DNA of 64,000 bases, from positions 34,623 through 98,622 of the forward strand of contig CAJMNR010000008.1 in the NCBI GenBank assembly GCA_905214875.1, read 5' to 3'. The stretch comes from an uncultured bacterium. Lineage in GTDB: Bacteria; Bacillota; Clostridia; Lachnospirales; Lachnospiraceae. This document shows positions 42,363-50,145 of the stretch, in pieces. Both the position numbers and the translations under genes were made by a program. Below the pieces are notes generated by a model that ran no database searches, was not told the origin of the DNA, and saw nothing but the letters and a program-made list of their open reading frames with translations. Numbering within the stretch: the first letter of the stretch is position 1; each line of letters starts with the position of its first letter.

Positions 42363-42827
42363 TCATTCCTCATTAAAAACTTCCCTCAACTGATATACTG
42401 CCAAACAAACGACATCACGGTAATCGATTCCCTTCTTACCTATGAATTTGTAAACTTCATTACCAAACGGCTTGTCAAGCGATACCCAGGCAATTTGTGG
42501 ATTAAATGGTTTATAACAATAATACTGCATAAGAGCATTGATGGTTCGTGTATGACACTCTACTGTCCTTACATACTCCTTTTGCTCTAATAACCCTTTT
42601 ACTTGTCTATCAAACACTTCCGAGATGATCAACGCTTTATTTGCACACTTTCGTTTCATATAGTATTTTAAATATTTTATGGCACAGACATTAAGTTCTT
42701 GGTTTTTTGGATCCATAACTACAATTACTGTCTTTTCGTCAATTTTATAACGCTTTCTAAGTCTCCGCCATTGAATATATCCCCATATAGTCTTAACCCA
42801 ACAGCTCATCAAACTTCTTCTTCTCAT
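42363..42827 (-). CDS. Small protein of unknown family in the glycan cluster
   Basis: 154 aa, basic, alpha/beta. The C-terminal half (WVSLDKPFGNEVYKFIGKKG) resembles the protein at 45040 (IGSKDKPYGRNIENLRLIKN), so the two are probably divergent copies. The start (GGAG seven bases upstream) overlaps the preceding stop by ATGA, showing translational coupling with the GT-B-like gene at 42824. No known domain is recognised. Confidence 0.6.
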   Translation of the reverse strand: MRRRSLMSCWVKTIWGYIQWRRLRKRYKIDEKTVIVVMDPKNQELNVCAIKYLKYYMKRKCANKALIISEVFDRQVKGLLEQKEYVRTVECHTRTINALMQYYCYKPFNPQIAWVSLDKPFGNEVYKFIGKKGIDYRDVVCLAVYQLREVFNEE

Positions 42828-44023
42828 CCTCTTTCTCCTTCAAAAAATTCACGCACTTCCATTTTAGTAGTGCTGTATTTTCCTTCTGGAAACAAAATAA
42901 ACTTCTTACACTGGGCACTCTCAAGTACATCGCATAAGCCACTTCTTCCCCCTATAAAATACCCTGCATATTCTGCCACTGCAATCATATCCTGGACGGC
43001 ATATCTAATCGCTTCTGTTCCTGCAATTGGTTTCTCGTCTCCAGCTACATTGGTAACAACCTTAAGCCCCCTATTCTCACACTTCTTGACTATATTAATC
43101 CAGTACTCCTCCGGAAATCCACTCATAGATTTGGCATATGGCGAAAGGATCACCGTCTTTCCTTCCTCCAACTCCTTAAATTCACGTCGTTTCGTCTTTA
43201 TCGGCCTTGCAAGCTTGCAGCCTTCTTGTAATCCGAACACTAAAGCCCTGTAATGTTCTTCAAAATGAATGGGATAATAATTTGAAATGAGTATATTAGA
43301 ATTTGTATACGGGCGATCATGATGAAAGATTGACGCTCTTTCTTCTTCACAAAAAATAACAGCCTGTACTAACGCTTCCATCTCCGTACGTTTAAAAGAC
43401 TTTACTCCAGTGTGCCCGAACATTGGCGGAATCTGTGCACAACCATTGCCTACTACAAGCCATACATATTCTTCTTCACTTACCTGTTTTCTATCACAAA
43501 ACGCACGAAAATACTTACATGCCATATAAACATCACCTAGCGCATTATATGGGCAGATTGCAAACCGTTTGTCGGGATATTGCTCCTTTAGATGTTCTAG
43601 CAGTCTGATTCCCTGTTCCACTCGCTTCTTTTTCCGTTCGAACGTTGCCTCTGATAGCGAGAATTCACTGTATGTATCATAATCCACAATCTTATACGTT
43701 TGCTTACCATAGCCCATCGTCCTAAGTTGTGATGCCATTGCCTCATAGTGCCTAGATACAATCAATATGCTTACTCCATTTCGATAAGGCAAAAGCTTTG
43801 TTGCTGGTGACTGTATTGGAACATTTCGATAACATGTATCCCATTTCCCTTCATTATTGTCTATGATTGCCTCTACTTGATAACAACATTCAAGCAATAA
43901 GTCTACGAGACGTTCTGCTGCCTCGCAATGCCCCATTATGATAATGGCATGACTATCTAACTTATTTTCCTGAATCAAATTCATTATATTGTACTGCATT
44001 TCAATATAATATTCTCTCTCCAA
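42824..44023 (-). CDS. Rossmann plus GT-B-like protein, second copy
   Basis: 399 aa from a TTG start at 44023 with GAGG five to six bases upstream (the next ATG has no site). The N-terminal part (AIIIMGHCEAAERLVDLLLE, EAIIDNNEGKWDTC) is a dinucleotide-binding-like domain. The C-terminal part (TVILSPYAKSMSGFPEEYW; AGYFIGGRSGLCDVLESAQCKKF) aligns with the protein at 41074 through its full length. The shared G-G/L-R-S-G-L-C-D motif is the donor-site region of GT9-like enzymes. Function unassigned. Confidence 0.68.
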   Translation of the reverse strand: MEREYYIEMQYNIMNLIQENKLDSHAIIIMGHCEAAERLVDLLLECCYQVEAIIDNNEGKWDTCYRNVPIQSPATKLLPYRNGVSILIVSRHYEAMASQLRTMGYGKQTYKIVDYDTYSEFSLSEATFERKKKRVEQGIRLLEHLKEQYPDKRFAICPYNALGDVYMACKYFRAFCDRKQVSEEEYVWLVVGNGCAQIPPMFGHTGVKSFKRTEMEALVQAVIFCEEERASIFHHDRPYTNSNILISNYYPIHFEEHYRALVFGLQEGCKLARPIKTKRREFKELEEGKTVILSPYAKSMSGFPEEYWINIVKKCENRGLKVVTNVAGDEKPIAGTEAIRYAVQDMIAVAEYAGYFIGGRSGLCDVLESAQCKKFILFPEGKYSTTKMEVREFFEGERG

Positions 44024-44054
44024 ACTATCCTCTTTTCTGCCTTAGGTTTGTTCC

Positions 44055-44429
44055 CTATAAGCTTGCATCCTCAATAAATTCTGTCTGACACATTACATCA
44101 CGTTCTGTATTAATTGCAATAGCTGTCTTAAGTCCTGATGGTTTTTTATCATTAACCAATATCCTCTCTCCATATGGCGCATTGTATATAATCGCATCAT
44201 AACGAACACCATGTGCCTTTAAGAAATGCTCTGTGAGCTCTTTTTCCTTTTCCGTCCTAGACGTTAAAAACACGATCATATCCTGCTTAGAAATATTTGA
44301 TAGAAATTCTTCTGCACCCTCAAGAAAGGTATCACATCCATCCTCTTTATAACCATTATGTTTCACAATTGTTCCATCCAAATCGAGAATCCATGTTTTT
44401 CCCAACTGAGACACTACTATCTTATCCAT
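44055..44429 (-). CDS. Small HAD-type phosphatase
   Basis: 124 aa from the ATG at 44429; a GGAG lies 12 bases upstream, at the end of the SIS gene. HAD motif I is WILDLDGTIVKHNG with the nucleophile Asp, and motif II VFLTSRTEKEKEL. No cap domain, as in KdsC-like or polynucleotide-kinase-like phosphatases acting on sugar phosphates. It follows the KpsF-like isomerase, the same pair of activities as in Kdo/arabinose-5-phosphate routes. It may act on a sugar phosphate of the cluster; the substrate is inferred only from position. Confidence 0.72.
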   Translation of the reverse strand: MDKIVVSQLGKTWILDLDGTIVKHNGYKEDGCDTFLEGAEEFLSNISKQDMIVFLTSRTEKEKELTEHFLKAHGVRYDAIIYNAPYGERILVNDKKPSGLKTAIAINTERDVMCQTEFIEDASL

Positions 44430-44436
44430 ATGTTCT

Positions 44437-45018
44437 CTATTCTCCTTGTAACACCACACCAATATGTCCACCTGGATGATTTCGTTTAAAATCTTCTAGG
44501 GTAAGTTCCATCTTTTCAGCTATCTGCATTGCCAATGCCTGTAAGACAAGTAGATTAATCGTTGTCGAGTTATTCGGAACAATATTCCACATATCTCCTT
44601 CATGTTCTAGTTCTAGCACTAAGGAATTCGGTATCGTTCTCGCTAAAACACTATCTCTTTCAAATGTTAAAAGCCATAATGTTACATCGCGCTTCATTAC
44701 CTGTTCTGTAAGATACACAGACTCAACCGTCTCTCCACTCTTTGTAAGAATGATTAAGAGATCTCCATCTCTGACAATCCCCAAATCCCCATGTACCGCG
44801 GAGTTCGTATTTAAAAAACTGGCCTCTAACCCTAAAGAATTCATTGTCCCAACAAACTTATCGCAGATTGGTACATTCTTTCCAAGGCCTGAAACTATAA
44901 TCTTCTTTCCATCTTTTAACGTTCTGACACTGTCTTCTAATAATGCGTCAAACTTATCTTCTTCAATTGTGTCAATCGATCTTTTTATGATATCTACCAT
45001 GTTGTTTAAGTATTTCAT
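44437..45018 (-). CDS. SIS-domain sugar-phosphate isomerase, KpsF/GutQ-like
   Basis: 193 aa: the SIS domain only, without the tandem CBS domains of E. coli KdsD. KpsF-type marks: IIVSGLGKNVPICDKF, HGDLGIVRDGD, the phosphate loop LTKSGET, and the histidine near the C-terminus in FKRNHPGGHIG that is catalytic in arabinose-5-phosphate isomerases. It likely interconverts a ketose and an aldose phosphate (ribulose-5-P/arabinose-5-P is the known reaction of the family). GGAG precedes the ATG. Confidence 0.8.
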   Translation of the reverse strand: MKYLNNMVDIIKRSIDTIEEDKFDALLEDSVRTLKDGKKIIVSGLGKNVPICDKFVGTMNSLGLEASFLNTNSAVHGDLGIVRDGDLLIILTKSGETVESVYLTEQVMKRDVTLWLLTFERDSVLARTIPNSLVLELEHEGDMWNIVPNNSTTINLLVLQALAMQIAEKMELTLEDFKRNHPGGHIGVVLQGE

Positions 45019-45039
45019 TTTTTCCTTCTCCTTATATTC

Positions 45040-45423
45040 TTATATTTCAAATAAAACTGCTCGAATTGCTTTTTCGAGAGTCATATTCTTTATCAATCTT
45101 AAGTTTTCAATATTTCTCCCATACGGCTTATCTTTAGAACCAATAATCAAACGATCTGTAAATCGATACATACTATATAGCTGAATCAGCTCTTTCGCTT
45201 GATTAGCTGAAATCGTTTTATCTTGTACCGATAGAATCCGTCCCTTTTTGTTCTGTTTATGTAACATATCGTTGAATGCTTTTTTACATATTCCATTCAA
45301 CTCTTCATCCTTCTCTGGCAGCAACAGGACATACTCCTGTTCTTCTAAACAAAGGCTTTTCCAATATTGCCTTCCTTTCTCTGCTGCCAAAAAACGTTGC
45401 TCTATTATATTTTTTTCCATCAT
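45040..45423 (-). CDS. Small protein of unknown family, related to the one at 42363
   Basis: 127 aa from the ATG at 45423, with GGAG six bases before and the stop of the cytidylyltransferase overlapping its ribosome site. The sequence is basic and alpha/beta. IIGSKDKPYGRNIENLRL near residue 90 parallels WVSLDKPFGNEVYKF in the protein at 42363. Function unknown; the repeated presence in this cluster suggests a role linked to the GT-like proteins. Confidence 0.6.
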   Translation of the reverse strand: MMEKNIIEQRFLAAEKGRQYWKSLCLEEQEYVLLLPEKDEELNGICKKAFNDMLHKQNKKGRILSVQDKTISANQAKELIQLYSMYRFTDRLIIGSKDKPYGRNIENLRLIKNMTLEKAIRAVLFEI

Positions 45424-45424
45424 G

Positions 45425-46141
45425 CTATACTCCAAATATCTGTGAGTTTTCTCGAGCCTCTAACAACGCTCGAAACACATAATAATCCGAAGGTGTCGCA
45501 ATTTTAATATTGTATGGTGTACTCTCAACGGTAAATAATTGTTGATTGTAATGATTCATCAAATGCGCAGAATCGATAGATTTAAAGCCATCTTTCTGAG
45601 CCATTTTATGTATCTTCCATATATCCTTGAATCGAAAACACTGAGGTGCCTTCGCGATTCTCATAAGATTCCTTGGTGGCACGTCCTCAATGTTTCCATT
45701 CTCATCTTCTTTAACAACGCTTTCCGGGGTTGACTCAACGGTAATCGAGTTCCCACACTTTTTAACCATCTCCAAGTTATTGGTGATCAACTCTTCCGAA
45801 ATCAATGGACGAACTCCATCATGAATTAAAATAATGTCATTTTCATCGCACTGATCTTCTAGTACCTTCAATCCATTATATATGGAATCATGTCCTGTAC
45901 TTCCTCCCTCGGTCATCCAGCGCACTTTTTGAATATCATAATATTTCAGCATTCTTTTAAGCTCGTACTCCCATCCTTTAAGATATACAATGCAGATTGC
46001 ATCAATCTGTTCATGGTATTCAAAATATTCAAGTGTATGTACTATAATTGGTTTCCCGTGCATTTCTAAAAACTGCTTTGGTTTAGATCTGCTATTCATC
46101 CTTTGACCAGTACCGCCTGCAAAGATTAACGCTACATTCAT
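45425..46141 (-). CDS. IspD/TarI-like cytidylyltransferase
   Basis: 238 aa. CTP-binding N-terminus FAGGTGQRMNSRSKPKQFLE; the central HDGVRPLISEELI and VEST segments, and the ending SPYNIKIATPSDYY-like region (STPYNIKIATPSDYYVF), match the IspD/TarI family. The context (SIS isomerase, HAD phosphatase, glycerophosphotransferase-like gene) favours a TarI/Abp-type enzyme making a CDP-polyol or CDP-sugar, rather than isoprenoid IspD. It follows the 46179 gene by 37 bases. Confidence 0.82.
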   Translation of the reverse strand: MNVALIFAGGTGQRMNSRSKPKQFLEMHGKPIIVHTLEYFEYHEQIDAICIVYLKGWEYELKRMLKYYDIQKVRWMTEGGSTGHDSIYNGLKVLEDQCDENDIILIHDGVRPLISEELITNNLEMVKKCGNSITVESTPESVVKEDENGNIEDVPPRNLMRIAKAPQCFRFKDIWKIHKMAQKDGFKSIDSAHLMNHYNQQLFTVESTPYNIKIATPSDYYVFRALLEARENSQIFGV

Positions 46142-46178
46142 TTTTTACCTCCAGTAGATTACTTCCCTCATCCTTCAA

Positions 46179-47504
46179 TTACTTAATAATGTTTGGATTC
46201 TGTATCATAATTGGTTTTCCTGTCACCTGATAAAGAGCAACTACACTACTCCAATCGCCATAATATGCATCCGATATTGCAATGGCTCGATTTAAATCCG
46301 AGGAATCATCATATATACCTATTTTCTCTTCCCTATACCATCTTATGAGTTCTCGATATTCTTCCACCATATCAGGCCGCATACTTGCCAACGTATTTTC
46401 ATAGAGTGGATGTGGGCGCCATAATAATAAGACATTCGGATTTTTCGAAAATGTATCAAATACCTCTTTAATTTTTCTGAGTATATGTTCACTATTTTTT
46501 AGTGCCGCATCAACCGTTGTATTATAAAGAATGATCTTCTTATTTTTTCCTGATGCTGATACCATCTGTTCTTTCCACTCTAAAGGAATCTTACAATCTT
46601 TTCGTTCTGTTTTTATCACCTTATCGAACTTTGGCGATCCCAGCGCCAGAAACTTATCTTCATAATCTTTAAATAATACTTCTAGATCATTCTCCTTTAA
46701 CCATTTGCCGAAACAGCTTACATACTTCTGTCTGATCTTCTCGGACTGCAAAATCACTTTATCCGCATGTATGGTTGCCGGTAAAATACAAAATTTTTCA
46801 TCTACATCGTCAATGGCTACAAAATACGGTATATACACCAACATATCTGTATACGTCTTAAGCTTTGATGAATAAAAATCCGGATGTATGCTCGTAACAT
46901 GATTTGCATTGTCATATGGGTTATGAATAAAAATCATATCCGGATGCCGTCCTTTCACATCATACTCTTTCCATGATGTTATTGGCACATACTCTGGATA
47001 CCGACTGCTTTCATCATGCATCACGCCCAGACTGTGGTCCGCATTACGCTCAAAATATGGTATCGGCACCACATAAGCCTCTACATTGGGTTCTTCTTTT
47101 GCCGCCATCCATATGCTTTCCATGGAATCCCACATAGATGCCTTATAAGGGAAAAACACAACCTCATACTTTGTTGCTATTTCCTTTTCAACACTCTCTT
47201 TAATTTTTTGTAACAGCTCAGATAATTCAAGACACTCCTTTATCAATCGATCCATTTGATCTAGAGTTTGACTTGTGCGATATAGCTGTTCACAATATTG
47301 TTCTAAAAGAACTACTGTATATGTACCTTGGCCTTCTTCCCTCTCTATTGCCTCTCCAATATCAATCGCCGCCTGCTGACATTCTGTAAGCAAGTTACAG
47401 ACAATGTCCCTTTGCCCTTGCATGGACAAATCGATGATACGGCTCTGCTCCATTCGTATAGACTCAAGAATCTGATAAATGTTTTTTTTCATCGATTGAA
47501 GCAC
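46179..47504 (-). CDS. CDP-glycerol glycerophosphotransferase-like (GT-B) protein
   Basis: 441 aa from a GTG at 47504, chosen because GGAGGAG is at ideal distance; an ATG five codons upstream has no site. Residues ~1-125 are helical, probably coiled coil. Residues 135-440 resemble the TagB/TagF family: FIHNPYDNANHVTS, KFLALGSPKFDKV, IILYNTTVDAALKN, WRPHPL, and AYYGDWSSVVALYQVTGKPIMI in place of the family's D-Y-S-S-V-x-x-D motif. It would transfer a polyol-phosphate from a CDP carrier. First gene of the cluster, with the promoter at 47560-47588. Confidence 0.78.
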   Translation of the reverse strand: MLQSMKKNIYQILESIRMEQSRIIDLSMQGQRDIVCNLLTECQQAAIDIGEAIEREEGQGTYTVVLLEQYCEQLYRTSQTLDQMDRLIKECLELSELLQKIKESVEKEIATKYEVVFFPYKASMWDSMESIWMAAKEEPNVEAYVVPIPYFERNADHSLGVMHDESSRYPEYVPITSWKEYDVKGRHPDMIFIHNPYDNANHVTSIHPDFYSSKLKTYTDMLVYIPYFVAIDDVDEKFCILPATIHADKVILQSEKIRQKYVSCFGKWLKENDLEVLFKDYEDKFLALGSPKFDKVIKTERKDCKIPLEWKEQMVSASGKNKKIILYNTTVDAALKNSEHILRKIKEVFDTFSKNPNVLLLWRPHPLYENTLASMRPDMVEEYRELIRWYREEKIGIYDDSSDLNRAIAISDAYYGDWSSVVALYQVTGKPIMIQNPNIIK

Positions 47505-47559
47505 TTTTTTCTCCTCCATCGTCTGTTGTTAAATTGCATATTTTTTCTAAATTCCTCAA

Positions 47560-47588
47560 GTTATAAACTTTATCGACATTTTTATCAA
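47560..47588 (-). promoter_or_regulatory. Sigma-A promoter of the glycan-like cluster
   Basis: Minus strand TTGATA, 17-bp spacer, TATAAC, about 55 bases before the first start codon. No other clear promoter or terminator is seen down to map, which suggests one long transcript of ten genes. Confidence 0.65.
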
Positions 47589-47601
47589 TATAATTAAGCT
47601 A

Positions 47602-47644
47602 AAAAATTGTTTGTCTTCACATTAAATGAAGACAAACAATTTTT
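47602..47644 (-). terminator. Terminator of rlmD
   Basis: Perfect 18-bp stem AAAAATTGTTTGTCTTCA / TGAAGACAAACAATTTTT with a 7-base loop, just before the cluster promoter. Confidence 0.9.
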
Positions 47645-47650
47645 AGTTGC

Positions 47651-49057
47651 TTATTTTTTTTCTAGATAACATACCGTTTCTACATGCATGGAGTTTGGGA
47701 ACATATCCACGGCCCTAGCAACTTTGACACGATATCCTTTTTCATTTAAATATTTCAAGTCTCTTGCAAGCGTTGCTGGATCACAGCTTACATATACTAC
47801 TCGTTTTGGCCCCATTGATACAATAGTATCAAGAAGACTTTGAGCACAGCCTTTTCTAGGTGGATCGACAACAACGACGTCAGCTCTCGCATCCTTATCT
47901 TTATAAAGATCTTCGACAACGTCTTCTGCTGCTCCTACTAAGAATGTAGCATTATCGATTTCATTAAGTTTTGCATTTACTTTAGCATCCTCAATGGCCT
48001 GTGGAACAATCTCCACACCATAAACATGTTTTGCACTCTTTGCAAGGAATAAGCTGATTGTGCCAATACCACAGTAAAGATCCCATACGACTTCATTTCC
48101 TGTTAATGATGCATATTCAAGTGCTTGGCTATATAGACGTTCTGTCTGCACAGGGTTTACCTGATAGAAACTAAGCGGTGAAATCTGGAACTTTACATCC
48201 TTAATATAATCCGTGATGTAAGGTTGTCCCCATAACGTAATGCACTCATTACCGAGGATTACATTGGTTTTATTCGTATTAACATTGATTGTAATGCTTG
48301 TCATATAAGGTACTTTTTCTAAACGGGCAATTAACTCTTCCTTGTGCGGAAGCTTTCTTCCGTTAAGAATCAAGCAAACCATGATTTCCTTCGTCTTATA
48401 TCCTACACGTGTTAAGATATGGCGAACTAATCCTTTATGGCTTTCCTCATCATAGGTTGGAATGTTGAATTCCGTTAAGAAATCACGTACGATTTCAAGA
48501 ATTGTATCATTTTCCTTTGCCTGGATGGCACAACTTGTCGTTTCAATGATATTATGGCTTCTTGCTGCATAAAATCCTGTGATTACCCTGCCGTCTTTAT
48601 TCGTTCCCACTGGGAATTGGGCCTTATTACGATAGTAAAATGCATCCTCCATCCCCAACACAGGCTCCATTACGACTACGTTATCCACAGCTTCAACATC
48701 AGTATCCACGTTTTCTTGTTCTACCACTCGAAAACCGCCAATATGTTCTAGGCAGTCCTTTACTTTATTGTGTTTAAATTCTAGTTGTTTTTCATAGCTA
48801 ATATGCTGAATCTGACATCCGCCGCATTTTCTGGCTAATGCACATGGTGGTTCGATACGGTCTTTGGATGGTGTGATAATTTCTATCAATCTAGCAAATG
48901 CATAGTTTTTCTTTGCTTTCATTACCTTTACTTTTACCGTATCTCCGACTACTGCATCTTTCACAAAAAGAGCGTATCCATCGATACGCCCAATTCCTTC
49001 GCCTTCCGATCCGTAAGCATCAATTGTCACTATTAATTCTTCGTTCTTCTCTACCAT
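47651..49057 (-). CDS. rlmD: 23S rRNA (uracil-5)-methyltransferase, RlmD/RumA-like
   Basis: 468 aa from the ATG at 49057 (GAGG six bases upstream); the ATG at 49069 directly after the previous stop is less likely. A TRAM domain (residues 5-60), the iron-sulfur cysteines CALARKCGGCQIQH, and a SAM-binding methyltransferase domain (VWDLYCGIGTISLFLA; VVVDPPRKGC; YVSCDPATLARDL with the catalytic Cys). Members methylate U1939 or a similar position (RlmCD in Gram-positives). The exact site is unknown. It follows the YhaM-like gene by 12 bases. Confidence 0.92.
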   Translation of the reverse strand: MVEKNEELIVTIDAYGSEGEGIGRIDGYALFVKDAVVGDTVKVKVMKAKKNYAFARLIEIITPSKDRIEPPCALARKCGGCQIQHISYEKQLEFKHNKVKDCLEHIGGFRVVEQENVDTDVEAVDNVVVMEPVLGMEDAFYYRNKAQFPVGTNKDGRVITGFYAARSHNIIETTSCAIQAKENDTILEIVRDFLTEFNIPTYDEESHKGLVRHILTRVGYKTKEIMVCLILNGRKLPHKEELIARLEKVPYMTSITINVNTNKTNVILGNECITLWGQPYITDYIKDVKFQISPLSFYQVNPVQTERLYSQALEYASLTGNEVVWDLYCGIGTISLFLAKSAKHVYGVEIVPQAIEDAKVNAKLNEIDNATFLVGAAEDVVEDLYKDKDARADVVVVDPPRKGCAQSLLDTIVSMGPKRVVYVSCDPATLARDLKYLNEKGYRVKVARAVDMFPNSMHVETVCYLEKK

Positions 49058-49069
49058 AGGAATCCTCAT

Positions 49070-50020
49070 TTATTCTTCAACATTTGTTGTCTTTCTAATA
49101 TTCGTTTCAAAGAAGCGGTTGTAACCGATCCAGTCAAGTTTCGGATCTGCTGCTTCTAAGCTTTCTTTCATTGTCTGCATTCTTGCATCTAACTGGTCTG
49201 CGAGACTAAGCGCCAATGCTTCGATTGTAGCTGGTCTCTTTGGAGAACCATATTCTAATGTTCCATGGTGTGCGATTAAGCAATGCTTTAACTGGCTTGC
49301 AAGCTCATGTGGGAATCCGTCGATCTCACGAATCTTGAATCCAATCATCTCAACACCAATCATGATGTGTCCTAATAGCTGTCCATCATCAGTATAATCA
49401 TTTTCAGGGAAACATGAGATTTCCTCAATCTTACCAATATCATGGAACATAGCTGCAACTAACACTAAATCACGATTTACAATCGGATAGTTCTGGCACA
49501 TAAAGTCACAAACTTTCACTACACTTATTGTATGTTCTAATAAGCCACCTTGGAAACTATGATGCACGCTCTTTGCAGCGGAATGACAGACAAATTTTTT
49601 CTTAATCTCAGCATCTTCTAAAAATACGTTCTCTGCTAATTTACGTAAATATTTATTTTTCACAGTACCAATATAGTCTGTTAATTCGCCATACATCTTC
49701 TCAATTCCCTGGCTGGAGAGTGGGACATAATCCTCTTTATCATATTCTCCTTCTTGCGCCACACGAATTTGATCAATATGGAGTTGAAGTGCATTTTGGA
49801 AAAATACTACCTTTCCTTTTACATGGATATAATCCATTGTATTAAAATTATTAATGCCACTTGTCAAATTCCATACTCTTGCATCTAACGTACCTGTCTT
49901 GTCTTGCAACGTCAAGGAGTAATAATTTTTTCCTGTAGGTTTCTGACATGTTTTCTTGGATTTACATAAATATATTCCTTTTATAGAATCCCCTTCGTGT
50001 AAATCTTTTATATATATCAT
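49070..50020 (-). CDS. yhaM: YhaM-like 3'-5' exoribonuclease (OB plus HD domain)
   Basis: 316 aa. An N-terminal OB-fold (residues 20-90: YSLTLQDKTGTLDARVWN) and an HD hydrolase domain with the metal His-Asp in MFHDIGKIEEISC, HHSFQGGLLEHT upstream and CLIAHHGTLEYGSPKRP behind. This is the layout of YhaM, a 3'-5' exoribonuclease of Gram-positives. Start codon follows AAAGG. Probably co-transcribed with rlmD. Confidence 0.9.
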   Translation of the reverse strand: MIYIKDLHEGDSIKGIYLCKSKKTCQKPTGKNYYSLTLQDKTGTLDARVWNLTSGINNFNTMDYIHVKGKVVFFQNALQLHIDQIRVAQEGEYDKEDYVPLSSQGIEKMYGELTDYIGTVKNKYLRKLAENVFLEDAEIKKKFVCHSAAKSVHHSFQGGLLEHTISVVKVCDFMCQNYPIVNRDLVLVAAMFHDIGKIEEISCFPENDYTDDGQLLGHIMIGVEMIGFKIREIDGFPHELASQLKHCLIAHHGTLEYGSPKRPATIEALALSLADQLDARMQTMKESLEAADPKLDWIGYNRFFETNIRKTTNVEE

Positions 50021-50087
50021 TTTAATACCTAACCTTTCTAATCACTGAATGTCCTCATAATTACTACTCATTATAATATACTTTAAA

Positions 50088-50123
50088 ACAATAATAAAGG
50101 GGGTTTCCCCCCTTTATTATTGT
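50088..50123. terminator. Bidirectional terminator after the HtrA-like gene
   Basis: Almost perfect palindrome ACAATAATAAAGGGGG / CCCCCTTTATTATTGT with a 3-4 base loop, between the HtrA-like gene and yhaM, both on the minus strand. Confidence 0.85.
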
Positions 50124-50145
50124 ATATCCTTCCAATATCAAATTA

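Noticed and set aside
38262..47588. Glycan-like cluster as a phage- or integrative-element-borne island
   Set aside because: No integrase, transposase, tRNA junction or direct repeat borders it, and it is flanked by ordinary housekeeping genes (map and rlmD).
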